DNA from: Hermodice carunculata | Lineage: Eukaryota; Annelida; Polychaeta; Eunicida; Amphinomidae | Assembly: GCA_964020975.1 (NCBI GenBank) | Contig: OZ026627.1 | Span: forward strand, 35,507,533-35,571,532 | Length of the DNA stretch: 64,000 nucleotides | Reading direction: 5' to 3' | In this document: positions 53,564 to 64,000 of the stretch, one piece after another | How the letters are laid out: every line of letters begins with the position of its first letter | Position numbering within the stretch: position 1 is the stretch's first letter | The notes under the pieces: model-generated | Seen by the model: only the letters and a program-made list of their open reading frames with translations | What the model was told of the DNA's origin: nothing | The model's database searches: none | Made by a program: the position numbers and the translations under genes

Positions 53564-56500
53564 GGTTAGAACATATTTTATTTCAGAAAAGCAATTGGCC
53601 AACAGGCTCACCAGCCTATATGAAGGCCTCTTGTACATGAAATTCGCAAGACAACATGAAGATTGCAATACACTAGTTCACAGATAGAACACAAACAGGA
53701 CTATACAATTAGGGAGGGGAAAGAAAATGTAATGGCGTGTGAATAAAACGACAACTTAACCCTATTCCTTCATATCAAATTTTAAACCTTCCAGATGACT
53801 TTATATATCTATGAATGGCCTCAAATATTTTTTCGTTCTGACTAATTGTTGAACCTTTCCCTTCAACACCAAAGAGTAGAGTTTTCATATTAAAACTACC
53901 AAACGGTATTATTTCAGATTGTAGTTCATTCTGGAGTAAAACATAATTACTACATTCAAAAAAGAAATGATAGACATTTTCTAGGTTGCCTCCACAGGAG
54001 CATCACGAAGAATCAACAACACCAATTTTAAACAGGTCACTGTTCAATGGGCTGCAGCTCATGCGCATTTTTCGTGAATAATGGCGATTTTCCTTTCTCT
54101 AAGATAGTAAATCTTTCTGCTTTTGGGTTTTGTTCGATTAAGTTTCTGTTTAAATTCATCTAAATGAGTCCTGACCTGTCGAGATAATAGGTTCCGTTCC
54201 CAAATAGTTGATGGGAAAAAAGAATTATAAAATGTATTTCTCTTTAATAGCTTCAAAAATTCTTATTTGTTTAGTATGTTCTGAGACTGTCCCTGGTAAA
54301 AGATTAACTAAGCATGGTGGAGCTATTCCAATAATAATTTTAAACATTAGTACTAACTTTTGTTTCCTCCTGCGCTCTGATAATTTTTCCCAACCTGTTT
54401 CTATACAAATTTTCTCACGACTTGTAAGAGCAAATGCTCACGACCCTGGTTGCAGCCAAGTGAACAGATTCCAGACGATCTTTGTCGGTTTGTGTGCATC
54501 CATCCCAGACCACACTTGCATACTCTAAACAGGGTAGTACGAAGGAAAAGTAGAGACTTTCAAGAGATTTCCTGTTTAACTTATACTGTAAGCGTTTAGG
54601 GACCCGGCCTAGTTTCCTAGACTTTGCTATAATATGGTTAACATGGGTTCACCAAGAAAGATCAGAAGAAAGCCACAGACCCATGTGTTTATGCAAATCG
54701 ACATTTTCTAGACAGTTATCATTAAATGTTAAGTTAGGATGATCTTCAAAATTATTTGTCTTGCTTACTCTCATGGATTTAGTTTTGTCAGGATTGAAAG
54801 AAACTAACCATTGGTCTGACCATTCTGATATTGACTCCAGATCATAATTGATACTTTTGGCTGCCTCAGCAGGATTGTCGACTGTAATATACAAAGTGGT
54901 GTCATCTGCAAAAAGACGTATTTTCGATAAAACAATCTGAACTGTATCATTAACGTATATGAGAAACAACAAAGGTCCCAAAACTGAACCTTGCGGGACC
55001 CCTGCTTTGATATCCACCCATTGAAGAAGCCTGGACTTGTCTAACGACTCTCTGAGTTCGTGTGTGGAGATAGTCCTCCACCCACAAATTAACGAGCCAC
55101 CGATACCTGCTTTTTTCAATTTATGCATTAGCCCTGGACAGTGTACCTTGTCAAAGGCTTTAGTAATATCGCAGAAGACTACGCGTATGTCCTTCGGAAG
55201 ATCTATTGCATTTGAGAATTCATGGTAAAGAAAAACTGGCTAACTGTCCCATCTCGGAGAAAAAATCCAGACTGATTTTCCGACAATACATAATTATCAC
55301 ACAAAAAGTTAAAGATGTGTTTGAAGACAGCACGCTCAAAAACTTTCCCTACACAACTTAATAAAGAAATAAGTCGATAACTGTTGCACAATTCACCTGC
55401 ACCACCTTTATGGATTGGTGTTACATGCGCCTTTTTCCATTCAGATGGAAACCGACAGTTACTAAGAGAAAGGTTCAGTAGATTAGTAAGAGAAGGTGCA
55501 ATACTGGGGGATGCCTCCTTTAGCAGCAGGGGACTAATACTATCTGGCCCACATGCTTTTAACTGTGTTGAGCAAATTCAATATGTCCAGAATACTACTT
55601 TCATTTAAAATGATATTTTCAAGTACATTAGGTGAGTCTTGGACTTCACTAAGTAAAGTAAAAGAGGAGGCATCTACATCACAATGTTTAACAAAATACT
55701 CGATGAAGACTTCAGCTTTAGATTTAGTATCAGATATAAGTGTCGTTTGATAGTATAGAAGGTATTGACATATTCGAATTGCCAGACATAAAATATTGGA
55801 CCATTTTCCACCACTTTTTACCTTTAAATTCCCCAGTGTTAACAACATTACATTGTTTGTTATGGTAGTCATCTTCAGCTTTCCTTAAGTCGCTGATTTA
55901 TTTATTTCTTAGCTCACGAAAATGCTTCCAAATTTAAGGGTTTTCCTTTGAGGCCTTTGCCTTCTCGTGAATTCTATGGACTTTAGGCTTTTGGGTCCAT
56001 AGTTGAGAAGTATACCATAGTGAATCGTTTTGTCTTATACAGACATTTTTGTTGGATACACACAGTCGTGCAACATTTAGAAATTTAATGGTCCAAACCA
56101 GGCAGGCTGTATCGACGTCAGGCGTCCCGGTTGACCTCGTTCAGTATTTCACGAAAATAATCAAAATTAGCTTTAGAATACTAGCAGATGAATCTTTCAT
56201 AAGAACAGTCCTTAATTATACAGAAAAATAAACTTGCCGACACCGTAAAATGGTCATTTTGAAAAAACTGGGCATAGTACATAGGTACCTCGAACAAACT
56301 GAGGTATATTATTTAAAATCTGGGCCAAATATGTTGACGTATTTTCGATTACCCTTGTGGGCTCGTTAATATGAATAGTGAAATTGTTTTGCAGACTAAA
56401 GTTTAACAAATTACTCCCATGGATAGTTCTAGGATCTGTGTTCAAATCATCCATAACTATTACATTACCAGATCCAGAACTACTGGCCTGGTCCACATTA

Positions 56501-56930
56501 GCCTGAAGATCATCGCAAAAGGACACCCCTGAGTTTGGGGGCCAATAAACAAATACTGAAATAAAGTTATTATTATGGAGCCGGACTTCCACCCACAATA
56601 TTTCGAGTGTGGAGTTCTCTAGGTAGGAGGGACGCCTTTTTACAACCAAAGCCGGTGAAGCATAAAGCGCGGCTCTACCCCCAAAACCGTCAGCTCGGTC
56701 CTGGCGAATGACCGGGTGAATCCCCAGTAAAGCAAGGTCAGCATTATCCTTGTGCGGTGAGAAAAGGCCCCAGAAAGGGCTATTGAGTCATGTGACTGGG
56801 CTAACGATGACCTGATACACAAACGTTTATCTTGCGAGAGACTACAAATATTTGCATGACAGATAGTCAAGTCCCCAGCTGGATCTGTGGGGCCTGGGTT
56901 TGGATGCACGTCTCCCGACAGAAGTAACAA
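53564..56930 (-). mobile_element. LINE B: CR1/L2-like retrotransposon with 2A-like motif, broken
   Basis: Minus strand, in order. The 2A-like LLLSGDVHPNPGPTD is near 56885-56930. Endonuclease pieces lie at 56254-56649 (ILWVEVRLHNN, a degraded DDLNTDP form of GDFN, and NEPTR). A linker follows at about 55540-55872. RT is split between 55203-55391 (SYRLISLLSCVGKVFERAVF) and 54649-55128 (AGVPQGSVLGPLLFLIYVND and RLFADDTTLY, which keeps the FADD box). The C-terminal domain is at 54059-54256 with a zinc-like CCSCGGNLENVYHFFFEC near 53980, stopping near 53778. The 3' UTR ends GGCTGGTGAGCCTGTTGGCC, AAATAAAATATGTTC at 53564. Five or more breaks. It is nearly full length, related to LINE A, and shares its 3' end with LINE E. 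Confidence 0.92.
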
Positions 56931-59229
56931 TCAGAAATGTATAATTGTAAGACTATCTGTACAATTTTCAAGAGAACGGTGGCAGTGTAAAATAAAATAA
57001 CTTGTTGAAAAGTCAAGCTTTCACTTCGTTTGTTACCTTGATTCCATCTTGTGATATATAACACAGGAATTACAATTAGTTGTGATACGTATGTAGTATA
57101 AAGTAAGATCTTGAAATATATAGACAGTTCATCATATGAGTCAAGTATCAGAAAATAGAATTTTGTGCCAGATACGAATAGCTTTTTACACCTCGTACAC
57201 AGAAATAAATATACCATACTGATGACAAACTTATGTGTAAAGGGAATTGGGTTATTATGTCTACACACATATAGAAACCTATAATTGCATACAAAATATA
57301 CACAATGAAATGGAGAAACCATAAACGATGCAAGATTTACACTAAGAAGATGCCATGCTTGTAAAGTTTAATGAGTATTGCCTTGTCAAAAATACGTAAC
57401 TTTTCAGAATATAGTACAAAAATAACAAAAGGCTCGTCACAATAAAAGTTCCATTATCATCACAAGAGTAATACGTAAAGGTGCTGAGCGAGTAATGGAT
57501 CATTTTTTCCCCAGGCCCAGGCTAAGCCAATGAACTATTAACCTACAGCGGACCCATTCTTGGCCGGCTCCAGGATTTTACATCCATATAACCATGACAT
57601 GCCACACTTGGAAGAACAAGAGAGAAGAATTAAGTTAAATCTAAATGTACATTTATTCATGGAGACCTGTTGAAATTACAACCTAAGTTATTGTCTTGGA
57701 GCGAGTAATGATGAATGAGCATTACCCTTACAATGAAGAATGACTGAAAAGAGTACTGCTATTAATCCGGTTCTATGCTCATCAGGATCCATACTCCACT
57801 TGACTTATTAAATAAAAAAACTACATCGTAAGAAAATCCAGCAAAATTTAACAATTTGGAAGAGATAATAATCTCTGAAGAACGATGAATTCCTTAAGTG
57901 CAGCAAAGTCCAAAGTAATCCGCAAAATTCCATCCCGCTAATATGAATTTACTTTAAAGCACAATCTACCTTTGAAGTCAAAGAGTCTAACAGAAAACTA
58001 TGAATGCCAATTACAGGACTTGTATGCTGAAGCTCCTGTGAAAGTCCAGGTATAAGAATGTTTTTTCCCAGTCCATGAATATGGAAGCTCACATGGTCAA
58101 GCAGGCAAGAAGAGCCAAGGGATAATGCAGCCCTCCTATGTTCCGTTACAGGTACTGCAACTCAATGGAGACAGAGTCAGACCTCATCCAAAACTTCACA
58201 AGGAAACATTTAATTCTTCACAAAATAATAAATGATCCCTCATGGTGTATAACCAAATAATCACTTAATTCACTTTTGAATTCAACATGGGTCATCCTGA
58301 GTGGTTACTTAAAATCTTGCAAGGGTTGGGTAAACTTTAAGAAGAAGAAAACCCACAAGGGAAAATTTTAATTGAAAGAAGAACAGCCATAATTAATTAA
58401 AACTTTTGAATGTGCCCCAAGCCTTATCAAGATACCCATATACAATATATTTTGTTGTCAAAAATATTCTCATATCTTAATGCAATCAATCCTTTGTCTA
58501 AGATTTGGCAGTTCTTTACTTAGACTATCTTATAAGCTTCAAGTTTACACCTCATAAATACATAAATATTCATAAATAGTACATTAATAATTTATTCAAT
58601 CTTAGGTTGAAGGTTCCTCGAGTCGACTGGTGAAATACTGTAGCAATAAATCCTTTTGATTTAACTTGTCCATAAAAAAAACTGTGTGGCCCAGAATCAT
58701 TTCTGATAACAGGGTTTGTCCATAACTTGAAATAATAGAATAGTAACATGCATAGGCATTAAATCATCTCTGATTTAAACTGTCATTGACTGGAAAGAAC
58801 TGGTAAAGTGTGGTAGCTTTAAATCATTCAGGATTCAATATATTAACAATCAAAGGTCCAAAAAAAAATCATGATATTAAATTATTGAAAATTTGATTTG
58901 TATTTCAACCATTGAGTGAACACTTCCAAAAAATAAGAATCTGTAATTATCCAAAATGTGTACAGAAATCCCCCTTAATCTTTACTGGCAAGACTGGAAG
59001 AAAGCATGACCATAACCTAATAAATAAATGTTGAATACATAATTGATTAATAATTAATTAAGTCAAGTTACCGAATATAAAATTAAACCTATAAATCTCC
59101 AAAAGCTGTTGACGGCTGTTGACCAAGAGAGTGGACCAGTGCTCAACACTGTCACATGGAAACAGCTGATCCGGAAATGTGACATATGTTCAAACTCCAT
59201 ATTATTTATGCATACTCTTCCTTAGAAAA
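56931..59229. other. Long gene-free AT-rich stretch
   Basis: The minus-strand frames at 56867-57333 are hydrophobic and upstream of LINE B's 2A motif; part may be LINE 5' sequence. From 57350 to 59229 I find no open frame of note. Loose repetition occurs around 58620-58870 (TAAATC.TT.TGATT phrases). Confidence 0.4.
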
Positions 59230-59420
59230 ATCAATTATTAGAAACCTGGCTCCCCGTATTTCTAATAAGACCATTCTGTGTATGACTATGGACATCGACT
59301 GCTAGAAATTCAGCTTACTCTATTCCAGGCAGGACCATCCATGCATAATAATTGAAAATCAACTGCTAAACAGCCAGCTCCCTGTCTTCCCAGCAGGACC
59401 ATTCAATGAAAATTATTGCA
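59230..59420. repeat. 64-bp tandem repeat, about 3 units
   Basis: GACCATTC/GACCATCC recurs at 59269, 59333 and 59397, each preceded by a TCCAGGCAG/TCCCAGCAG-like segment and followed at distance by GA(C/A)(T)AACTGCTA. Confidence 0.75.
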
Positions 59421-60600
59421 GGAGTGAACTGATCAAAATAATAATTGTGGCAACCAGGTCAATAACCAGCTTTTCCATGAATGATATAATGTCATATCAG
59501 TGATAACTTGAAATAAATGAATGCTTGAATTGGGTTTCTGTTCCCTCATTAACTGAATCCTCCACAGCATAAATTAACCAACACAATATCTTTATTGCTT
59601 AAAGCCCGCCATCTGGTGGGCATGGCAAATTACAAACCCATCCACTTAACATAATTTATGTGGTCAACTACCAACTTCCAGTAAAGCTGAACCGTGACAG
59701 TCTTCCAAGAATAGACCAGCCTGTACATGCCCAGGAAAACCTGTTCTCCATGACTGCACGTGTACCACATTAGCATTGTCTATGAGCACCCAAAAATATA
59801 CAGAATAACCCACCTCTCTGTCTGGCTATAAAATTGATCCACAAAGAAATTTACCAAAAACTAAGCATATGAAATCTGAACCTGTATTTTACATGTGAAA
59901 CGTCCGCCTGAAATGTTTAATTCTCAACCAAAAGAAAGACCCTCCCTAATTTTGGGAAACCAGTTCTAGCTTACAGCATTCCATTTTTACCATAACAAAA
60001 TCCAACCAAGAAAAACATGGCCACTGTACTGTGTCCAGGAAAGCAATGTAACTCCCCGGGAATTTTGAATGACCAAATATCCATTTTTCTTACTATTCAG
60101 TCAATACAGAAATTACGGATTGGCAAGTTCACTCTTTACTGCCCATTTCAATTTAACTGGTGTATAAACTCTCATACTTTGCTACCAGTGACATTTTTTC
60201 GCGAACATGCAAATTGACCAGAGTTCCATTTTTGTCCTCCGTTTACAAGGCCGCTTCTGGGTCAACGCAAAGTGTCAGCAGTAATGTTACATGCCATGCT
60301 TGTCCATTGAGAAAAATAACCAATAATTTATGGCAAGTTGTGGCAATGCATTTCAACTAGAGCTCTTGGAAATTTACTCAATATCACAAATATTCACATA
60401 CTAAGCATACATTGTCACTAAATATTTATTTGGCTCTTGACCCAGGACCAAAACCCACGGAATGCCCAAAATTTAAGCGACTAGCCCCTCATTAAAAGTT
60501 TCTACCAGGAAGACATATTACTGGAGGAACCCCAAATTCCTGGAGCATTAACCAGGCAAGTGCTGTAACATACTCATGATATTCCGAGAACTTTTTTAAA
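59421..60600. other. No supported gene; may include the far part of the Ty3/Gypsy 3' LTR
   Basis: No coding signal. The inner limit of the LTR that starts at 60974 cannot be placed without its 5' partner, so some of this stretch may belong to it. The short plus-strand frames near 60017-60360 are not supported. Confidence 0.35.
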
Positions 60601-63600
60601 ACAAAAGTAAAGCAACACTCACCTGGTTTCCTTTACAGTTTTAAGCCGCTGGGACCGGCTATGGTCACAGACAGACTTCACGGTTCCTTCCTAATGCCTC
60701 CCTGGTAATACTCCGTATAGAAACCGCCCACAGGAGAGCCCAGACCGCCTGCACTGTGGTCTATTTATATTCCCCAGCTCCATTCATCTAGTAAATCTCG
60801 TGACACTAAAATGCAGTGTGCGTCCTGTGGTGTCACAGGCCTACTTTTTTTTCCTTGATTACTTTTAATACTAACTCCCCGGACTGCCACCAGGAGTCTC
60901 TATAATCAAACCAATACACAAATAACACGGCAGTATCACACAACTTTTCGGAAAAAAGAAGTAACATCGCTACAGAGCTCTCCCCTTTCTAAAAAAAAAA
61001 TGCTGATCAACATATCACAATTTTTTTCCCAGCATTTCATCTATCACAACATGAAAATTTTCTCACCAAATACTATTATCCAAGTATTCCATGACACTTA
61101 TCTGGGTGGGACTGAAGCTTGACTAACATCAAATACTTTAACCAGTGGTACACAATCATTCATCAATCTTCAATACATTATATTTCAATAATTTCATGTA
61201 GTCAAAAATCTCTCAAGAATCTTACATTTCTCAAAAGACAACATTTTATCCACAACTTAATCTTCCAACAATATCATGTTTCTTGAAAGATTCAAACATT
61301 CTCATATATGGAATAATAAATCTCTCAAGAGCAGCATTTTCCTTGAAAGATATAACATGAGTAAAGCCAGGCCTGTTTTAGTATCAATTCACATTTCAAT
61401 CTCTACATACAAGTATTTCAAAAATCAATAGAATATATAATCCTGGAATCTCTTTTGTACTCTCTTCGTCCTTTTCTCTCTAGAGTTTTCTGTCCAAGAT
61501 ATTTCCTCTTCAGCAATACTTGCAAACCCCTATTCTGAGTGTTTTCTTCCTCCCTAAGGGCTATTGTAAGGCTTTAAATGGTCAAATGTTCCACTGCTGT
61601 GTCTCTTTTCCCCACTTTCTGAATCTTATAATTTACACCAGAAAGTACATCTATGACCTTGTAAGGTCCCTCAAAGTGAGGTGACAAAGACCAAGTCAAC
61701 CCTTTTTTGTACGTTTGATACTTCGCCAAACCAAATCACTCATCTTGTAAGGCTTACCATGCACTTTTCTGTCATAATACATCTTCTGGCGCAATTGGGC
61801 AGATTTCAGATGCTCTCTTACCTGATTGAAACTCAATGACAATATGCCATCTAGTCTAGTAAGATAGTCTTCCACTGAAAAAAATACAGACCTTCTCCTG
61901 GTTCTTTCAGGACACTTAATGGCAGACAATTTTCCCTACCAAACAGAAGTCGGTTGGGAGTAAATCCAGTACTGGCCTGCACACTTGACCTATAAGCCAT
62001 CATGATAAAATCAAGATGGACATCCCAGTCAATCTGATCTTCAGCTACATAGGCAGAAAGCATTTCTCTTATGGTCTTATTTAATCTTTCCACCAGACCA
62101 TCACTTTTAGGATTGTAAGTCACAGTGTGAGTCTTTTCAATACCCAAAACCTGGCACAGATATTTCATGACCTTACCTTCCAGATTACTACCACAATCAC
62201 TGTGTAATTGCCTAGGGCAACCATACTTACTGACCCATTTTCTACAAAAAATATCTGCAATAGTGGTTGCTTCCTGATTAGGCATAGGGAATGCTTCACT
62301 GAATTTGGTGAAATAATCTGAAATGACCAGAATGTATTTGTTACCTGCTTGAGTAGTGGGAAGAGGACCTTTGATGTCCAGGGCAACACTTTCCATAGGA
62401 TAGCCTACAGGTCTGCAAGCTAAAGGAGCTCTGTAAGTGCGGTTCCCACTCTTTCTGCTATTACATGTTTTCCAGTATGACAAATAGGAACATACATCTT
62501 GCCGTAGGCCTATCCACCAGAATTTGTGACGGATTTTCTTCACTGTCTTCTCCACTCCAAGATGGCCCCCTGATCTTGAATCGTGCAAAGAACAGAATGT
62601 GCTTACGTATTTCCTGGGGAGGAATGGGAAGATACTTACTTCCAGATTCTTCTGTCCACACTCGTTTCAACAGGCCATCCTGCAAAAGTATCTGTTCCCA
62701 CTGGGAAAAATATAACTTGCTCTTCCGGCTACCTCTAGCTATTTTTCTGGGTTAGGCCTGGTGGTACCTCTCTCCTTAAGTGTGTAAATGATCCCCAAGT
62801 CCGGATGTGACTTCTGCATGTCCTTGAGCTTGTCGGGAGTAAACACTGACGGTTCCAAGCTTACTGTACTTACCTTCTTACCCTGGTTAGGCTCCAGGAC
62901 AGGATATCTACTCATAGCATCTGAATTTCCATGAGAACTTCCACACCTGTACTCTATCTCAAACCTGTACTGGCTTAAGATTTCCAACCATCTGGCAACT
63001 TGTCCTTGTGGCTCTTTGAAACTATACAGCCATCTCAAAGATCCGTGGTCCATCCTGAGTAAAAATTGCTTTCCAAACAGGTAGGTCTTAAAGTACTGCA
63101 CAAAGTAGACCACAGCTAACAATTCACTTCTTGTCACGGAATAATTACATTTTGCAGGATTGAGGGTTTTACTGGCATAAGCAATTACTCGTTCCTTACC
63201 ATTCTGTGCCTGGGATAAAACTGATCCAATGGACTTTCCTCTTGCATCTGTGTCCAAAATGTAAGGGAGGGAAAAATCCGGAAAAGCTAATATTGGTGGA
63301 TTACACAGAGCTTGCTTAAGCTTGTCAGCAGCCAGTTGGCAATCTTGTGACCAAAAGAAAGGCACTCCCTTCCTGGTAAGTTTATGTAAGGGAGCCGCAA
63401 TTTCACTATCGCTAGGTATGAATTTCCAATAATAAGAGGTCAACCCCATAAATCCTCTGACTTCTTTTAGATTTTTGGGTGTAGGCCAGTTCTTTACCTT
63501 TTCAACTTACTTTGGATCAGTAGCCACACCTTTACCTGATACCACAAAGCCAAGATACTCAATTTCTTTTGGGAACAAAGCACATTTGGAAGGTTTAAAT

Positions 63601-64000
63601 TTGAAACCTGCTTTGTGTAAAGCTCTCAAAACTAGGTCAAGCCTGTCCCGCACCTCGGAGAATGTTTTTCCAAAGGTTAAGACATCATCCAAGAAAATTA
63701 GACAGGTTGACCAGTGCAAGCCAGCCAACACAAATTCCATTAATCTACTGAATCCCGATGGTGCATTTTTGAGTCCAAAAGGTAAAACAGTAAATTCATA
63801 CAAAGATATACCTGTAGTGAATGCTGTCTTTTCCTGATCTCTGTAATCCATCTGATTATTCCAATAGCCACTCAGCATATCGATTTTGCTGAGCCAGCAG
63901 TTTCCCTGCAAAGAATCAAGAGTTTCATCAATCCTAGGAAGTGGTCATGCATCAACTTTTGTTACTTCATTCAATTTTCTATAATCAACACAAAATCTCC
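60600..64000 (-). mobile_element. Ty3/Gypsy LTR retrotransposon, 3' part, fossil, cut by the window edge
   Basis: On the minus strand the pol parts run RT (to about 63507), RNase H (about 63450-62740) and integrase (about 62600-61570), the Ty3/Gypsy order. RT shows LPFGLKNAPSGFSRLM and FLDD. RNase H shows DTDARG and YASKTLN. Integrase shows the zinc-finger region, LDIKGPLP, HSDCGSN and a GPYKV-type C-terminal module. A polypurine tract AGAAAGGGGAGAG (60979-60991) is followed by TGTAGCGATGTTAC (60974-60961), the start of the 3' LTR, and a TATAAATAG box follows about 200 bases on (60761-60775). The far end of the LTR is not certain. Protease, gag and the 5' LTR lie beyond 64000. The copy is broken, with a small number of interruptions visible; the well-kept motifs suggest a fairly young insertion. 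Confidence 0.9.

Noticed and set aside
53318-53668. 116-codon minus-strand frame as piggyBac N-terminus
   Set aside because: Its first third lies in the LINE B 3' UTR, so the frame spans two unrelated elements.
56867-57333. Hydrophobic 151-codon frame as a membrane protein gene
   Set aside because: It overlaps the LINE B 2A region in another frame, is AT-rich, and shows no family or exon signals.

Overview
The window reads as nuclear DNA of an invertebrate animal. It is AT-rich, has genes with GT..AG introns, long simple repeats such as (TA)n, (TAA)n, (AG)n and (GAAA)n, and very dense, mostly decayed transposable elements. CR1/L2-like LINEs with 2A-like peptides, an animal MULE, Tc1 and piggyBac elements and a Ty3/Gypsy element together fit a marine invertebrate (lophotrochozoan or invertebrate deuterostome). 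I cannot name the species or phylum from sequence alone.

Host-like genes are few. (1) 6684-7880 (+) is an intronless 398-residue TylF/Methyltransf_24-type methyltransferase with an N-terminal membrane anchor. (2) 35343-37252 (+) is a two-exon gene for a 198-residue secreted, Cys-rich protein that looks like a concanavalin/LamG-type beta-sandwich; its intron holds a LINE 3' end and another dispersed repeat. (3) Three weak candidates are an ORF near 603-1053 (-), a short exon at 31431-31583 (-) and an exon at 48901-49161 (-).

The most interesting locus is 20055-26424 (+). An exon encoding a vertnin-like OTU cysteine-protease domain, with catalytic Cys and His visible, ends in a phase-2 splice donor. 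A phase-compatible acceptor 4.3 kb downstream opens an exon encoding a MULE DDE transposase. I read this as one gene of an OTU-carrying Mutator-like transposon. It is now disabled by an in-frame TAG before the third acidic residue, and an antisense 2.3-kb LINE with a (TTATC)n tail sits in its intron.

Other mobile DNA: LINE A (1690-3870, -), a LINE ORF1-type remnant (5640-6200, -), LINE C (22317-24610, -), an apparently intact Tc1 element with perfect 27-bp inverted repeats and TA duplications (28931-30452), LINE D (35849-36410, -), a second decayed MULE (51028-51715, -), a decayed piggyBac (51770-53290, -) interrupted by a short LINE 3' end (52624-52852, +), LINE B (53564-56930, -), and a Ty3/Gypsy element entering from the right edge (about 60.6-64 kb, -). 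LINEs A and B both carry a 2A-like motif just before the endonuclease.

Between these lie several short repeat families seen two or more times in the window: MITE-like pairs, a palindromic family with a GTCAACAGCTT core, a retroposon-like repeat with GAAA tails, and GTGGTC-rich repeats. Tandem arrays include an approximately 143-bp satellite (46.2-47.7 kb) whose units carry nuclear-receptor DR1 motifs, a 54-bp/18-codon repeat, a TTCCGAAGG array and a 10-bp minisatellite. Long stretches (3.9-5.6, 10.7-13.5, 14.4-16.5, 42-46.1 and 57-60.5 kb) show no gene I can support.
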